From NCBI GenBank assembly GCA_947479645.1, contig CANKAJ010000034.1, forward strand, positions 1 to 39,384: a stretch of DNA of 39,384 nt. Direction: 5' to 3'. The first letter of the stretch is position 1, and the number at the start of each line of letters is the position of its first letter. The stretch comes from Betaproteobacteria bacterium (lineage in GTDB: Bacteria; Pseudomonadota; Gammaproteobacteria; Burkholderiales; SG8-39). Both the position numbers and the translations under genes were made by a program. Below the pieces are notes generated by a model. That model was not told where the DNA came from and made no database searches. It worked only from the letters and a program-made list of their open reading frames with translations. This document shows positions 9,083 through 16,864 of the stretch, piece by piece.

Positions 9083-10061
9083 CTCCCTTGCCGCCAAGCA
9101 CGATCTGGCCTTCATCGGCGAGCCGGCGCACGATCTTGAGAATCTCCTTCTGCTCGGCTTCCACTTCGGACACCCGTACCGGACCTTTCGCCTCCAGGTC
9201 GTCGCGGAGCATCTCCGCGGCGCGTTGCGACATATTCTTGAAGATCTTTTCACGCAATTCCTCGGAGGCGCCCTTGAGCGCGATGATCAGCGATTCCGAC
9301 TGTGTCTCGCGCAGCAGCAACTGTATGGAGCGGTCGTCGATGTCGATGATATTTTCGAACACGAACATTTCATCCAGGATTTTCTGCGCCAGATCGGCGT
9401 CGTATTCCTTTACGCTCTCCATGATCGTGCCCTCGATGTTGGCAGACATGAAATTGAGAATCTCGGCTGCCGTGCGTATGCCGCCCATTGGACTCTTCTT
9501 CAGGTTATTGGCACCCGACAGCAGTTTGGTGAGCACGTCGTTCAACTCGCGCAGCGCAGTGGGCTGAATACCGTCCAGCGTGGCAATGCGCAGCAGCACG
9601 TCGTTGCGCAGGCGCTCGGTGAACTGGCTGATGACCTCGCTTGCCTGGTCCCGATCCAGGTGAACCAGGATGGTGGCGATGATCTGTGGATGCTCGTTCC
9701 TGATCAGTTCGGCGACAGCCGGCGAGTCCATCCACTTCAGTCCCTCGATGCCACTGGTATCGCCGCCATGCAGGATGCGGTCAATCAGATTGCCTGCCTT
9801 GTCATTGCCCAGTGCCCCGGTCAGCACGCTGCGAATGTATTCCCCGGAGTCCAGTCCGAGGGACGAATTCGCGTCGGCTTTGCTGCGGAAGGCGTTGAGG
9901 ACTTCTTCAACCTTGTCACGAGTGACATTCTTGAGATTGGACATCGCCATGCCGAGTTTTTGCACTTCGCGCGGGCCGAGATGCTTGAATACTTCAGTCG
10001 CGCCTTCCTCGCCAAGTGACAAAAGGAGTATGGCGCTGTTCTGGAGGCCTTCTTCACTCAT
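9066..10061 (-). CDS. fliG: FliG, flagellar motor switch and torque protein
   Basis: FliG links the MS-ring to the C-ring and carries the torque helix. At 331 residues it has all three parts: the N-terminal FliF-binding domain (NSAILLLSLGEEGATEVFKHLG), the middle domain with the diagnostic EHPQ motif (RNEHPQIIATILVHL) and the C-terminal domain with the charged torque helix near residues 275-300. The start ATG overlaps the fliF stop (ATGAGTGA). Order and length match the family. Confidence 0.96.
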   Translation of the reverse strand: MSEEGLQNSAILLLSLGEEGATEVFKHLGPREVQKLGMAMSNLKNVTRDKVEEVLNAFRSKADANSSLGLDSGEYIRSVLTGALGNDKAGNLIDRILHGGDTSGIEGLKWMDSPAVAELIRNEHPQIIATILVHLDRDQASEVISQFTERLRNDVLLRIATLDGIQPTALRELNDVLTKLLSGANNLKKSPMGGIRTAAEILNFMSANIEGTIMESVKEYDADLAQKILDEMFVFENIIDIDDRSIQLLLRETQSESLIIALKGASEELREKIFKNMSQRAAEMLRDDLEAKGPVRVSEVEAEQKEILKIVRRLADEGQIVLGGKGDESFV

Positions 10062-11688
10062 TGCCGGACACCCATTCCTTGACGACGTTGGCGACCAGTT
10101 TCGGTTCGCTGCGCGCGATTTGCTTTACCGCGTCGAGGCTTTGCTCATAACCAACCTTGTGCTGCACGGCGGCGTGTTCGATGTCATCGGACTCCGACTC
10201 TTCCACTGGTGGAGGAAGGGGGACCTCGGCGAGCTTGTTCAGCAAGGGACGGAACACACCCATGACCAGGAAAAGGACCAAACCGCCTATCAGCAGATTT
10301 CGTCCGACGTCCTTGGCCGTTGCAATGGTCTCGGGCTGTTTCCAGAGCGGCACATCCGCAGCCGGTTCGATCGTCGGCACGGAGAAGACGCTGTTGGTGA
10401 CATTGAGTGAATCACCGCGATCCTTGTTGTAACCCATAACTTCCCTCACCAGCGCATTGATCTGCTCAATTTCCTCGGGAGCGAGGGACTTGGTGGTGAC
10501 TTTGCCCTCGGCATCGGTGACTTTTCGGTGATTGACAACGACGGCCACGGACAGGCGTTTGATGGCGCCCACCGACTGGCGGGTATGTTTGATGGTCTTG
10601 TCGACTTCATAATTGATTGTCGAATCGCGCCGCCCGGACGGCGTGGCGAGGGCGGTCGCAGTCTGCGCGGCTGCCGTAGTGGTTGCCGGTGCAGCATTGA
10701 TTGGTGCACTGGCATTGCCGGGAGGCTGATTGCTAAGAGCGCCGGGCACGCCGGTAGCGGCACCATTGCCAGCGCTGCTGCCGCTGGATTCACTGGTCTG
10801 CTGGCTGCGCACAGCAGCTGCGGCAGCAGCCGTCTGGTTCGGGCTGTAGATTTCCGCAACATTCTCCGACTGCGTGAAATCCATGTCCGCAGTCACTTGT
10901 GCCAGCACATTGTTTGGTCCGGTTATCGGGGTCAGTATGGCCTCGATACGCTTGACGAAGCTCTGTTCGACTTCGTGCAGGTATTTGAGCTGGCCCGGGT
11001 CAAGCCCGACATTGTTGCCGGCCTGAGCTGTCAGCAGGTTACCGGCCTGGTCGATCACCGTTACATTCTTGACCGGCAGCTCCGGAATGCTGCTCGATAC
11101 CAGATGGACAATGGCGCTGACTTGCGATGGATCCAGGCTGCGCCCGGGGTTCAGGCTGAGCAACACGGATGCGCTGGGTTTTTGCTGATCGCGCACGAAA
11201 ACTGAAGTCTTGGAAAAGGCCAGATGCACCCGTGCGCCGTTGACTGCCGATAGCGACTGGATCGACCGGGCCAGTTCACCTTCAAGGGCGCGCTGGTAAT
11301 TGATCTGTTCCTGAAACTGTGACGTTCCCAGTTTCTGGGTTTCCATCAGTTCGAAACCAACCAGACCCCCTTTGGGCAGTCCCTGCCCGGCCAGACGCAG
11401 TCGCACTTCGTGGACCTGGTTTGCCGGTACCAGCAGGGCGCCGCCGCCTTCAGCGAATTTGAATGGCACGTTCATTTGCTGCAATGAACTGATGATTGCG
11501 CCGCCATCGCGGTCAGACAAATTGGCGTAAAGCACCCGGTAATCTGGAGTCTGGCCCCACATCCAGCCACCGATGACCAATGCCACGACGGCAGCAAGCG
11601 CCACCATCAGGCCGAATTTCTGTTGTAGAGGGAGCATGGCTATGACACGGGTGGGGGTTGTCGGCAGGCCTGGGTTGGTCACATCCAT
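10054..11688 (-). CDS. fliF: FliF, flagellar MS-ring protein
   Basis: FliF builds the MS-ring on which the export gate and C-ring assemble. The frame is open for 1.4 kb further upstream, antisense to fleSR, but the MS-ring homology begins at the ATG at 11688, giving 544 residues. Visible in order: a first membrane helix (about residues 27-47), the YscJ-like ring domains with LPKGGLVGFELME, a variable A/T/S-rich segment around residues 300-345, a second membrane helix (NLLIGGLVLFLVMGVF, near residue 460), and a cytoplasmic tail that binds FliG. It is the first gene of the minus-strand block; the divergent gap to fleS should hold its promoter. Confidence 0.95.
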   Translation of the reverse strand: MDVTNPGLPTTPTRVIAMLPLQQKFGLMVALAAVVALVIGGWMWGQTPDYRVLYANLSDRDGGAIISSLQQMNVPFKFAEGGGALLVPANQVHEVRLRLAGQGLPKGGLVGFELMETQKLGTSQFQEQINYQRALEGELARSIQSLSAVNGARVHLAFSKTSVFVRDQQKPSASVLLSLNPGRSLDPSQVSAIVHLVSSSIPELPVKNVTVIDQAGNLLTAQAGNNVGLDPGQLKYLHEVEQSFVKRIEAILTPITGPNNVLAQVTADMDFTQSENVAEIYSPNQTAAAAAAVRSQQTSESSGSSAGNGAATGVPGALSNQPPGNASAPINAAPATTTAAAQTATALATPSGRRDSTINYEVDKTIKHTRQSVGAIKRLSVAVVVNHRKVTDAEGKVTTKSLAPEEIEQINALVREVMGYNKDRGDSLNVTNSVFSVPTIEPAADVPLWKQPETIATAKDVGRNLLIGGLVLFLVMGVFRPLLNKLAEVPLPPPVEESESDDIEHAAVQHKVGYEQSLDAVKQIARSEPKLVANVVKEWVSGNE

Positions 11689-12006
11689 GGTTTTTTGCCT
11701 GAGGCATCGCGGTTGGGGCAGAAGGCTTGAGCATCCTGCTTGCTGGTGATCATCCTGTTTCCAGATTTTCTTTGAAGGATTGAGACGATTATGGACAAAA
11801 CGCCACCCGGCAAAGCGGCAAGAAGGGGGCATATATGGCCCCTTATTGCGCGGCATTGGCGAATACCCGGGTGCTAGTCTGTGATCCGTACCAATCATGG
11901 GGGCGGAATACATGCCGTTGTCCGCCTTGCCATGAGCGCCATGAGCATCACGAGCACTACGAGCGCCATTAGCACTACGAGCGCCATTAGCACCGCGAGC
12001 AAAAAA
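11689..12006. promoter_or_regulatory. Divergent fliF / fleS intergenic region with a 22-bp palindrome
   Basis: No gene is supported here. At 11823-11844 the sequence is a 22-bp palindrome with a single mismatched pair (AAGGGG at one end, CCCCTT at the other, ATATAT in the centre), suited to a dimeric DNA-binding protein. An exact 18-bp tandem repeat lies at 11953-11988, followed by a partial third unit to 12000, just before the fleS start. I found no convincing sigma54 or sigma28 site in either direction. Confidence 0.4.
11953..12000 (+). repeat. 18-bp tandem repeat (two exact copies plus a partial one)
   Basis: Units at 11953-11970 and 11971-11988 are identical (each begins AGCACTACGAG) and a degenerate 12-base third unit runs to 12000. 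If translation of fleS began further upstream the repeat would encode STTSAI units; with the preferred start at 12007 it lies in the leader. Copy number could vary by replication slippage. Confidence 0.7.
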
Positions 12007-12939
12007 ATGAATCCGGTCAACAGTCTTAGTCCGCAGCAACTGGAACAGGCGTTCCAGATGTTCAATCTTGCCTCCTCGGGCTTGTGCACCGCCTATGAGG
12101 AGCTGCGACAGCAGGCACAGGTTCTGACCGACGAACTGGCGCTTGCCAATGGTGAATTGCGGCGCCAGTTTGCCGAGAAGCAAGCGCTGCTTGAGGCGAC
12201 GCAGAGGAGCGAGCGTCTGGCTGCCATGGGAGAAATGGCGGCACGCCTGGCCCACCAGCTTCGAACTCCACTTGCCACTGCGATGCTGTATGCGGCGCAG
12301 CTGCATGAACCGGGTTTGCCGGCAGAGAAGCGCGCTAGCTTTGCGGAAAAAACCCTGAACCGCCTGCGCCATCTGGAACGGCTGATCGAAGACATGCTGC
12401 TGTTCGTGCGTGGAACTGGAGCGACTTTCGAGCCGGTCCCGGTGGCCGGACTGCTGCGCGAGGTGTTCCAGATCATGGAGCCGCAGGTACTGGCACGCGG
12501 ATTGCTGCTCGAACTGAGTGACGGCAGCGGCGGTTGCATGGTGCGCGCTGACCGGCAGGCCTTGATAGGTGCGCTGCTGAGCCTGCTCGAAAACGCGTTG
12601 CAGGCGAGCGATGAAGGTGGACGCATCCGTTTGTCTGCAAAGACGGCGGCGGCAGAGCTGGAGATTTACGTGAGCGATACCGGTATTGGCATAGCCCCCG
12701 AGGCTCAGGGCAGGCTGTTTGAGCCGTTTTTTACCACGCGTACAGGCGGTACCGGTTTGGGACTGGCCATCGTGCGCACCGTGGCCCAGACCCATGGCGG
12801 CAGCATCAGCCTGGCTTTGGCAAATGCCGGCGGCAGTGAATTCGTGCTGCGCCTGCCAATTGCAGCCGCGCCCGTAGGCCTGCCGACTGAAATTAACCAG
12901 GGAAAAGTCAATGACGCCGCTGCCCTTGCTGATCGTTGA
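12007..12939 (+). CDS. fleS: FleS/FlrB-type sensor histidine kinase for flagellar genes
   Basis: Cytoplasmic kinase that phosphorylates the adjacent NtrC-type regulator. With the ATG at 12007 it has 310 residues: a coiled-coil start (residues 8-75, no clear PAS domain), the H-box with H83 (ARLAHQLRTPLATA), the N-box (LLENALQASDEGG), and G boxes (DTGIGIAPEAQGRLFEPFFTT is split over D-T-G-I-G and F-E-P-F-F; TGLGLAIV). It has no membrane helix. In-frame GTG and ATG codons exist at 11881 and 11932 but would put an 18-bp tandem repeat into the coding part and none has a good ribosome binding site. The gene overlaps fleR by 29 nt. Confidence 0.88.
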   Translation: MNPVNSLSPQQLEQAFQMFNLASSGLCTAYEELRQQAQVLTDELALANGELRRQFAEKQALLEATQRSERLAAMGEMAARLAHQLRTPLATAMLYAAQLHEPGLPAEKRASFAEKTLNRLRHLERLIEDMLLFVRGTGATFEPVPVAGLLREVFQIMEPQVLARGLLLELSDGSGGCMVRADRQALIGALLSLLENALQASDEGGRIRLSAKTAAAELEIYVSDTGIGIAPEAQGRLFEPFFTTRTGGTGLGLAIVRTVAQTHGGSISLALANAGGSEFVLRLPIAAAPVGLPTEINQGKVNDAAALADR

Positions 12940-14290
12940 GGACGACCGTGACCTGCGTGATGCACTGTGCATCACGCTGGAACTTGCCGGCCACGAGGTC
13001 ATTCCTGCCGCAAACGGCAAGGAGGCTCTTTTGGCAATGCAAAAAAGGCGTGTGGCACTTGTGGTCAGCGACATCCAGATGCCGCTGTTGGACGGCATTG
13101 GCCTGTTGCACGAAATCAGGCAGACCCACTCCAATATCCCCGTGGTCCTGATGACCGCGTTTGGCGATATCGAACATGCGGTTGCGGCGATGCGCGCCGG
13201 CGCCAGCGACTACCTGACCAAACCATTCGAACCAGCCAGCTTGCTGGAAAAGGTTGAACGCTATCGTCTGCAGCCAGTGGTTGAGGATGATGATGGCCTG
13301 ATCGCGGCGGACCCGAAGATGTCCGCGCTGCTTGCGCTGGCCAGGCGCGTGGCTGCCTCGGCGACTACGGTTCTGCTCTCAGGCGAAAGCGGCAGCGGCA
13401 AGGAGGTATTGGCGCGTTATCTGCATCGCCATTCGCCGCGGGCAATCCAGCCATTTATCGCCATCAATTGTGCTGCGATACCAGAGAATCTGCTGGAGTC
13501 CACATTATTCGGCCATGAACGTGGCTCGTTTACCGGCGCCAATCAGGCTCAGGCTGGCAAATTCGAGCAGGCCCAGGGCGGCACGTTACTGCTGGACGAA
13601 ATCTCCGAAATGCCGCTGGTATTGCAGGCGAAGCTGCTGCGCGTGCTGCAGGAGCGCGAAGTGGAAAGGGTGGGCGCGAAAAAGACGATTGCACTGGATA
13701 TTCGTGTCATCGCAACCACCAATCGGGATCTGGGGGCCTGCGTTGCGGCCGGCACCTTCCGGGCGGACCTGTTTTACCGGCTCAGTGTGTTTCCTCTGAA
13801 TGTGCCGCCGCTGCGTGAACGTCGTGGCGACATCGTGCCGCTGGCGCGTGGTCTGGTGGCACGTCAGGCCGGGCGGTTGTCGCGGCCGCAACTGAGACTC
13901 TCCCTTGAAGCAGAAAAACATCTGCAGGGCCTGGCATGGCTAGGCAATGTGCGCGAGCTTGAGAATGCATTGCAGCGGGCCATCATTCTTGCCGAAGGGG
14001 AACTGATTGATGTGGCGCAATTCGACGCGCCCGCGCCGACATTGACGCTGGCGTCATCACAGCCATTGACGCCGGGGTCACCACCACTGGCGCCGCCATC
14101 CAGGCCGGCAGACGAAGCCGCAGCGCCGGGGGCGGCCATGGATATGAAATCGCTGGAGCGCGCCTATATCGTTGAAACGCTGCTGGCGGTCAACGGCTCG
14201 CGCAAACTGGCGGTGCAGCGGCTCGGTATCAGCGAGCGTACCTTGCGCTACAAACTGCAGCAGTACCGGCTGGAAGGTGGTTTGGTGTAA
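12911..14290 (+). CDS. fleR: FleR/FlrC-type sigma54-dependent flagellar response regulator
   Basis: NtrC-family activator of middle-class flagellar genes. The 459 residues contain a receiver domain with phospho-acceptor D54 (VVSDIQMPLLDG) and lysine in the KPFEP loop, an AAA+ domain with Walker A GESGSGKE, the sigma54-contact loop as GSFTGA instead of the usual GAFTGA, Walker B (GGTLLLDEISEM), and a C-terminal Fis-type helix-turn-helix (NGSRKLAVQRLGISERTLRYKL). A proline- and alanine-rich linker separates the last two. It follows fleS with overlap and is followed by fliE after 66 nt. The A-to-S change in the loop is known in active members of the family. Confidence 0.92.
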   Translation: MTPLPLLIVEDDRDLRDALCITLELAGHEVIPAANGKEALLAMQKRRVALVVSDIQMPLLDGIGLLHEIRQTHSNIPVVLMTAFGDIEHAVAAMRAGASDYLTKPFEPASLLEKVERYRLQPVVEDDDGLIAADPKMSALLALARRVAASATTVLLSGESGSGKEVLARYLHRHSPRAIQPFIAINCAAIPENLLESTLFGHERGSFTGANQAQAGKFEQAQGGTLLLDEISEMPLVLQAKLLRVLQEREVERVGAKKTIALDIRVIATTNRDLGACVAAGTFRADLFYRLSVFPLNVPPLRERRGDIVPLARGLVARQAGRLSRPQLRLSLEAEKHLQGLAWLGNVRELENALQRAIILAEGELIDVAQFDAPAPTLTLASSQPLTPGSPPLAPPSRPADEAAAPGAAMDMKSLERAYIVETLLAVNGSRKLAVQRLGISERTLRYKLQQYRLEGGLV

Positions 14291-14356
14291 GGCCGCAGCT
14301 GGCTTGTACCGGATGATGAATTTCCAATACGACGGAACGACGCAACAGGAGCTCAC

Positions 14357-14677
14357 ATGGATACCAGTGCTATCGACAGTCTGCTCGGACAATTGCGAGC
14401 GGCAGCATCCGCTTCGAGTGGAACCACGCGCGGTGCGACTGCGCCAGTCAGCGGTCCGGATTTCGCGACACTGCTGAAATCGACGCTGGATGGGGTCAAT
14501 AACAGTCAAGTCGATGCGACGCAGCGTGCGCGCGCGTTTGAAATCGGGGCGGCGGATGCCAATCTGACCGACGTCATGGTGTCGATGCAGAAGGCCAACC
14601 TGTCCTTCCAGCAGATGGTCCAGGTGCGAAACCGGTTGGTGTCGGCCTATCACGACATCATGAACATGCAGGTCTAA
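14357..14677 (+). CDS. fliE: FliE, MS-ring/rod junction protein
   Basis: FliE is the first protein exported and joins the MS-ring to the rod and gate. The 106-residue protein has the classic C-terminal signature (VMVSMQKANLSFQQMVQVRN) and ends in the helical SAYHDIMNMQV. The ATG has AGGAG five bases upstream. Here fliE is placed after fleSR on the strand opposite to fliF, rather than directly before fliF on the same strand. A repeat element begins right at its stop codon. Confidence 0.94.
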   Translation: MDTSAIDSLLGQLRAAASASSGTTRGATAPVSGPDFATLLKSTLDGVNNSQVDATQRARAFEIGAADANLTDVMVSMQKANLSFQQMVQVRNRLVSAYHDIMNMQV

Positions 14678-14817
14678 CCGGCTGTTGAAAAAAGATTCCC
14701 GGATGGAAAGTCTATCAATTATTGCTTCTCGCTTCAGAGGGAGGCGTTTTTCAACAGCCCCTGATTTTGGGAGTCAAGAGGGACCGTGTCCCTCTTTTTC
14801 AACACCCTGCTAACCGG
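14675..14817. repeat. MITE-like inverted-repeat element, copy 2, with flanking direct repeats
   Basis: This is a relative of the element at 352-453. The left arm (14680-14700) pairs with 14739-14759 over 21 bases with three mismatches. A second right end, TTTTTCAACACCCTGC, lies at 14795-14810. The heptamer TAACCGG stands directly on both sides (14675-14681 and 14811-14817), which would fit a target-site duplication with a sequence different from that of copy 1. The left heptamer includes the fliE stop codon. The segment also carries a terminator-like hairpin. Confidence 0.6.
14778..14799 (+). terminator. Rho-independent-type terminator after fliE
   Basis: A perfect 7-bp stem (GAGGGAC and GTCCCTC) with a three-base loop is followed at once by five T residues. 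It lies inside the repeat element between fliE and the ParA gene and would end the fleSR-fliE transcript. It also means the ParA gene would need its own promoter, which I did not find in the 27 nt left before its start. Confidence 0.6.
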
Positions 14818-14826
14818 AACCCAGCC

Positions 14827-15591
14827 ATGTCGGTAATAACGGTATTCAATCAAAAGGGCGGCGTGGGCAAGACGACGACCTGCGTCAATTTGACTGCGGC
14901 ATTGGCACGCATGCAGCAAAAGCCGGTGGCGATCGATCTCGACGCGCAGGCGCATCTCACCTTGTCGCTGGGCATGCGCGGCGTCATCAGCGACGAGAGC
15001 ATGGCGGGTTTTTTCAAGGATGATCGTTCGTTGACGAGTCTGATGCGCATTGCGCCCGGCGGCCTGCAGGTCATTCCGGCTCATCTGGAACTGTCCAAAG
15101 TGGATGCCTTGTTCGGTAACAACAAGAGCATTGCCGGCAAGCTGCGCGGCGGACTGCGCGCAAGTTTTCCGCTCAACGGCGTACCGATCCTGATCGATTG
15201 CTGTCCCATGATGGGCGTGCTTACGCTCAATGCGGTGCTGGCTTGCGACAGGGTGCTCATCCCGGTGTCGGCCGATTACCTTTCTTTGCAGGGTGTGCAT
15301 CGACTGGATGCGGCCTTGCAGGCGCTGGAGAAAGCGCTCAAGCGCAGCTTTCCACGCAAAGTAGTGGTGACCCGCTTTGATAGCCGCCGGCGCCTGTCCT
15401 ATGAAATCTACGACAAGCTCGGTCAACATGTCGGCGATGCGCTGTGCCGTACCTGCATCACCGAGAACGTAAGCCTGGCCGAGAGCCCTGGTCACGGCAT
15501 GGATATATTCAGCTATGCGCCGCGGAGCCAGGGAGCAAAAGACTATCGTCTGCTGGCCGAAGAACTGCAGGGAGTGGGTTTCTTCGATTGA
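14827..15591 (+). CDS. ParA/MinD-family P-loop ATPase
   Basis: Deviant Walker A ATPase of 254 residues. The KGGVGKT motif is at residues 10-16, the second switch lies at LDAQAHLTLSLG (where D-x-Q-G-N is usual), and the Walker B-like strand is VPILIDCCPMM (D124), where D-x-P-P is common. Such ATPases position plasmids, chromosomes, chemoreceptor arrays or flagella. No partner ParB-like gene is next to it, and FlhF is not in the window, so a FlhG/FleN role is unproven; FlhG proteins usually also carry an N-terminal DQAxxLR motif, absent here. The start at 14827 is chosen because homology begins there; the frame is open upstream through the repeat element. Confidence 0.85.
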   Translation: MSVITVFNQKGGVGKTTTCVNLTAALARMQQKPVAIDLDAQAHLTLSLGMRGVISDESMAGFFKDDRSLTSLMRIAPGGLQVIPAHLELSKVDALFGNNKSIAGKLRGGLRASFPLNGVPILIDCCPMMGVLTLNAVLACDRVLIPVSADYLSLQGVHRLDAALQALEKALKRSFPRKVVVTRFDSRRRLSYEIYDKLGQHVGDALCRTCITENVSLAESPGHGMDIFSYAPRSQGAKDYRLLAEELQGVGFFD

Positions 15592-15654
15592 CCTGGCGCG
15601 ACCCGGCTCGGGCCGCGGTTGTTTGCAATCGTGCGCAATCGTGCGCAGTCGTGA
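15592..15654. repeat. Convergent gap with 10-bp tandem repeat
   Basis: Three 10-bp units (GCAATCGTGC twice, then GCAGTCGTGA) occupy 15625-15654, between the 3' ends of the ParA gene and ycgR. No clear terminator is seen; only short GC-rich stems are possible in the first half. Confidence 0.6.
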
Positions 15655-16440
15655 TTACCGGGCTCGGCCCTTGCTTTCGCGCTCAGCCTTGTTGATGTAA
15701 CGCTGGATCTTTGCGCGTTCGTGCTCGACCATGCCCACGAACTCACATCCTGCCTGGGTGCGTTTGGTCCCATTCTTCAGCACAATATCGAACGTGCTCT
15801 TGATCAGAATATCCGTCTTCACCTCGCCAATATCGGGCAGCAGAATGCGACAATCGCGAAAACAGGTGCCGGTGCCCAGTTCGACCGTGGCACCGGAGTC
15901 AATGATGGCAATCCCGCCGCAGCTGATATCGACAATATTCACTTCCAATGGTTTGTGCTTCGGTGCGGCTTGTTGCTCGATGATGCATTTCAGCGGCAGT
16001 GTGAGCGGAGTGACTATCCGGTAGTACTCACGTCGCTGCAGGCGTAGCAATGCGGTTGGAAAAGCGGTGCTGAAGGCATCGCGATCCTCGAAGCGCACAT
16101 GCTGGAGGGAGGTGGCATAAAACTGCATCTTGATGCGCTCATGCATTGCCACGAAAGTGATTCTCTTGGCATCCAGAACGCGCAGATTGGCGGCGGAATC
16201 CGCACCATAATCGAGGATGAGTCGATCCTGCTCCGGTTCCACGGCAACAATGGAAGTGAGAATGAAGTTATTGCCGCCCCCAAAATAGCCCGTGACCAGG
16301 CTGCCGGTCTTTTGCAGCGTGTTGAGTATCGCAATGATGCCCATGCGCGATTCGACAAGGTACCGGCGCAGGTCAGAAGGGGCGATATCTATCGTCAGGG
16401 ATTTTCCCGACTTATTCGACATGTTTGGTGCCAGATTCAT
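15655..16440 (-). CDS. ycgR: YcgR-type c-di-GMP-binding flagellar brake protein
   Basis: YcgR proteins slow or bias the motor when they bind cyclic di-GMP. The 261 residues comprise an N-terminal YcgR domain (about 20-130) and a C-terminal PilZ domain (about 133-250). Both c-di-GMP contacts are intact: R137-E-Y-Y-R141 (RxxxR) and D171-I-S-C-G-G176 (DxSxxG). The gene starts 19 nt after the FlhB-like gene and is the last of the fliD transcript, which would place it under the late flagellar programme as in enterobacteria. Two diguanylate cyclases are encoded 12-15 kb away. A start six codons further in is possible. Confidence 0.9.
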   Translation of the reverse strand: MNLAPNMSNKSGKSLTIDIAPSDLRRYLVESRMGIIAILNTLQKTGSLVTGYFGGGNNFILTSIVAVEPEQDRLILDYGADSAANLRVLDAKRITFVAMHERIKMQFYATSLQHVRFEDRDAFSTAFPTALLRLQRREYYRIVTPLTLPLKCIIEQQAAPKHKPLEVNIVDISCGGIAIIDSGATVELGTGTCFRDCRILLPDIGEVKTDILIKSTFDIVLKNGTKRTQAGCEFVGMVEHERAKIQRYINKAERESKGRAR

Positions 16441-16459
16441 GCATATTCAGGGTCCAATT

Positions 16460-16864
16460 TTATAGTAATTTGGTGCTCGATTTTCCCCATCGCTCCAAGC
16501 CTTCGTCCGATGTTGCTGGACTCAGGCCCTGCTGTTCCAGCCGGTATATCCACACCAGCAGTTCGGCGACGGCTCGATAGAGTTCCGGGGGGATGCGCTG
16601 ATCCAGGTCCACTTGCATCAGCAGCGACACCAGTTCTTTTGATTCATGCACGTATATGCCGTTCTGGCGCGCGCGCTCAATGATGGCTTGCGCAATCAGT
16701 CCGCGGCCCTTGGCGATCACGCGCGGGGCGGAGTCATCGTGCCCGTAGGCCAGTGCGATTGCAGCCTGGGGTGGCTGGAAAGCCGGGATATTGTCGGGCC
16801 GTGCCGCGTCCGGTTCGACGCAAATCGCGGTGATGCCAGACTGAGCCAGATCAGAGTTGGTCAT
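16460..16864 (-). CDS. Stand-alone FlhB C-terminal-like (export switch) protein
   Basis: A 134-residue protein whose residues 33-110 match the cytoplasmic C-terminal domain of FlhB/YscU, beginning just where FlhB would be after its NPTH cleavage site (AIALAYGHD) and ending in RIPPELYRAVAELLVWIY. The membrane part and the NPTH motif are absent. Such proteins (often called FhlB) occur beside a second FliK-like protein in several proteobacteria and are thought to take part in substrate-specificity switching. The ATG overlaps the upstream fliK-like gene by 14 nt, a sign of tight coupling. The frame is open upstream but that part is a shadow. Confidence 0.88.
   Translation of the reverse strand: MTNSDLAQSGITAICVEPDAARPDNIPAFQPPQAAIALAYGHDDSAPRVIAKGRGLIAQAIIERARQNGIYVHESKELVSLLMQVDLDQRIPPELYRAVAELLVWIYRLEQQGLSPATSDEGLERWGKSSTKLL

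Noticed and set aside
11689..13134. Long upstream extension of the fliF frame on the minus strand
   Set aside because: It lies antisense to fleSR, shows no membrane or MS-ring features, and the FliF homology begins at 11688.
14827..15591. The ParA-type ATPase as FlhG/FleN
   Set aside because: It lacks the N-terminal activation helix typical of FlhG and is not next to flhF; the name would claim more than the sequence shows.
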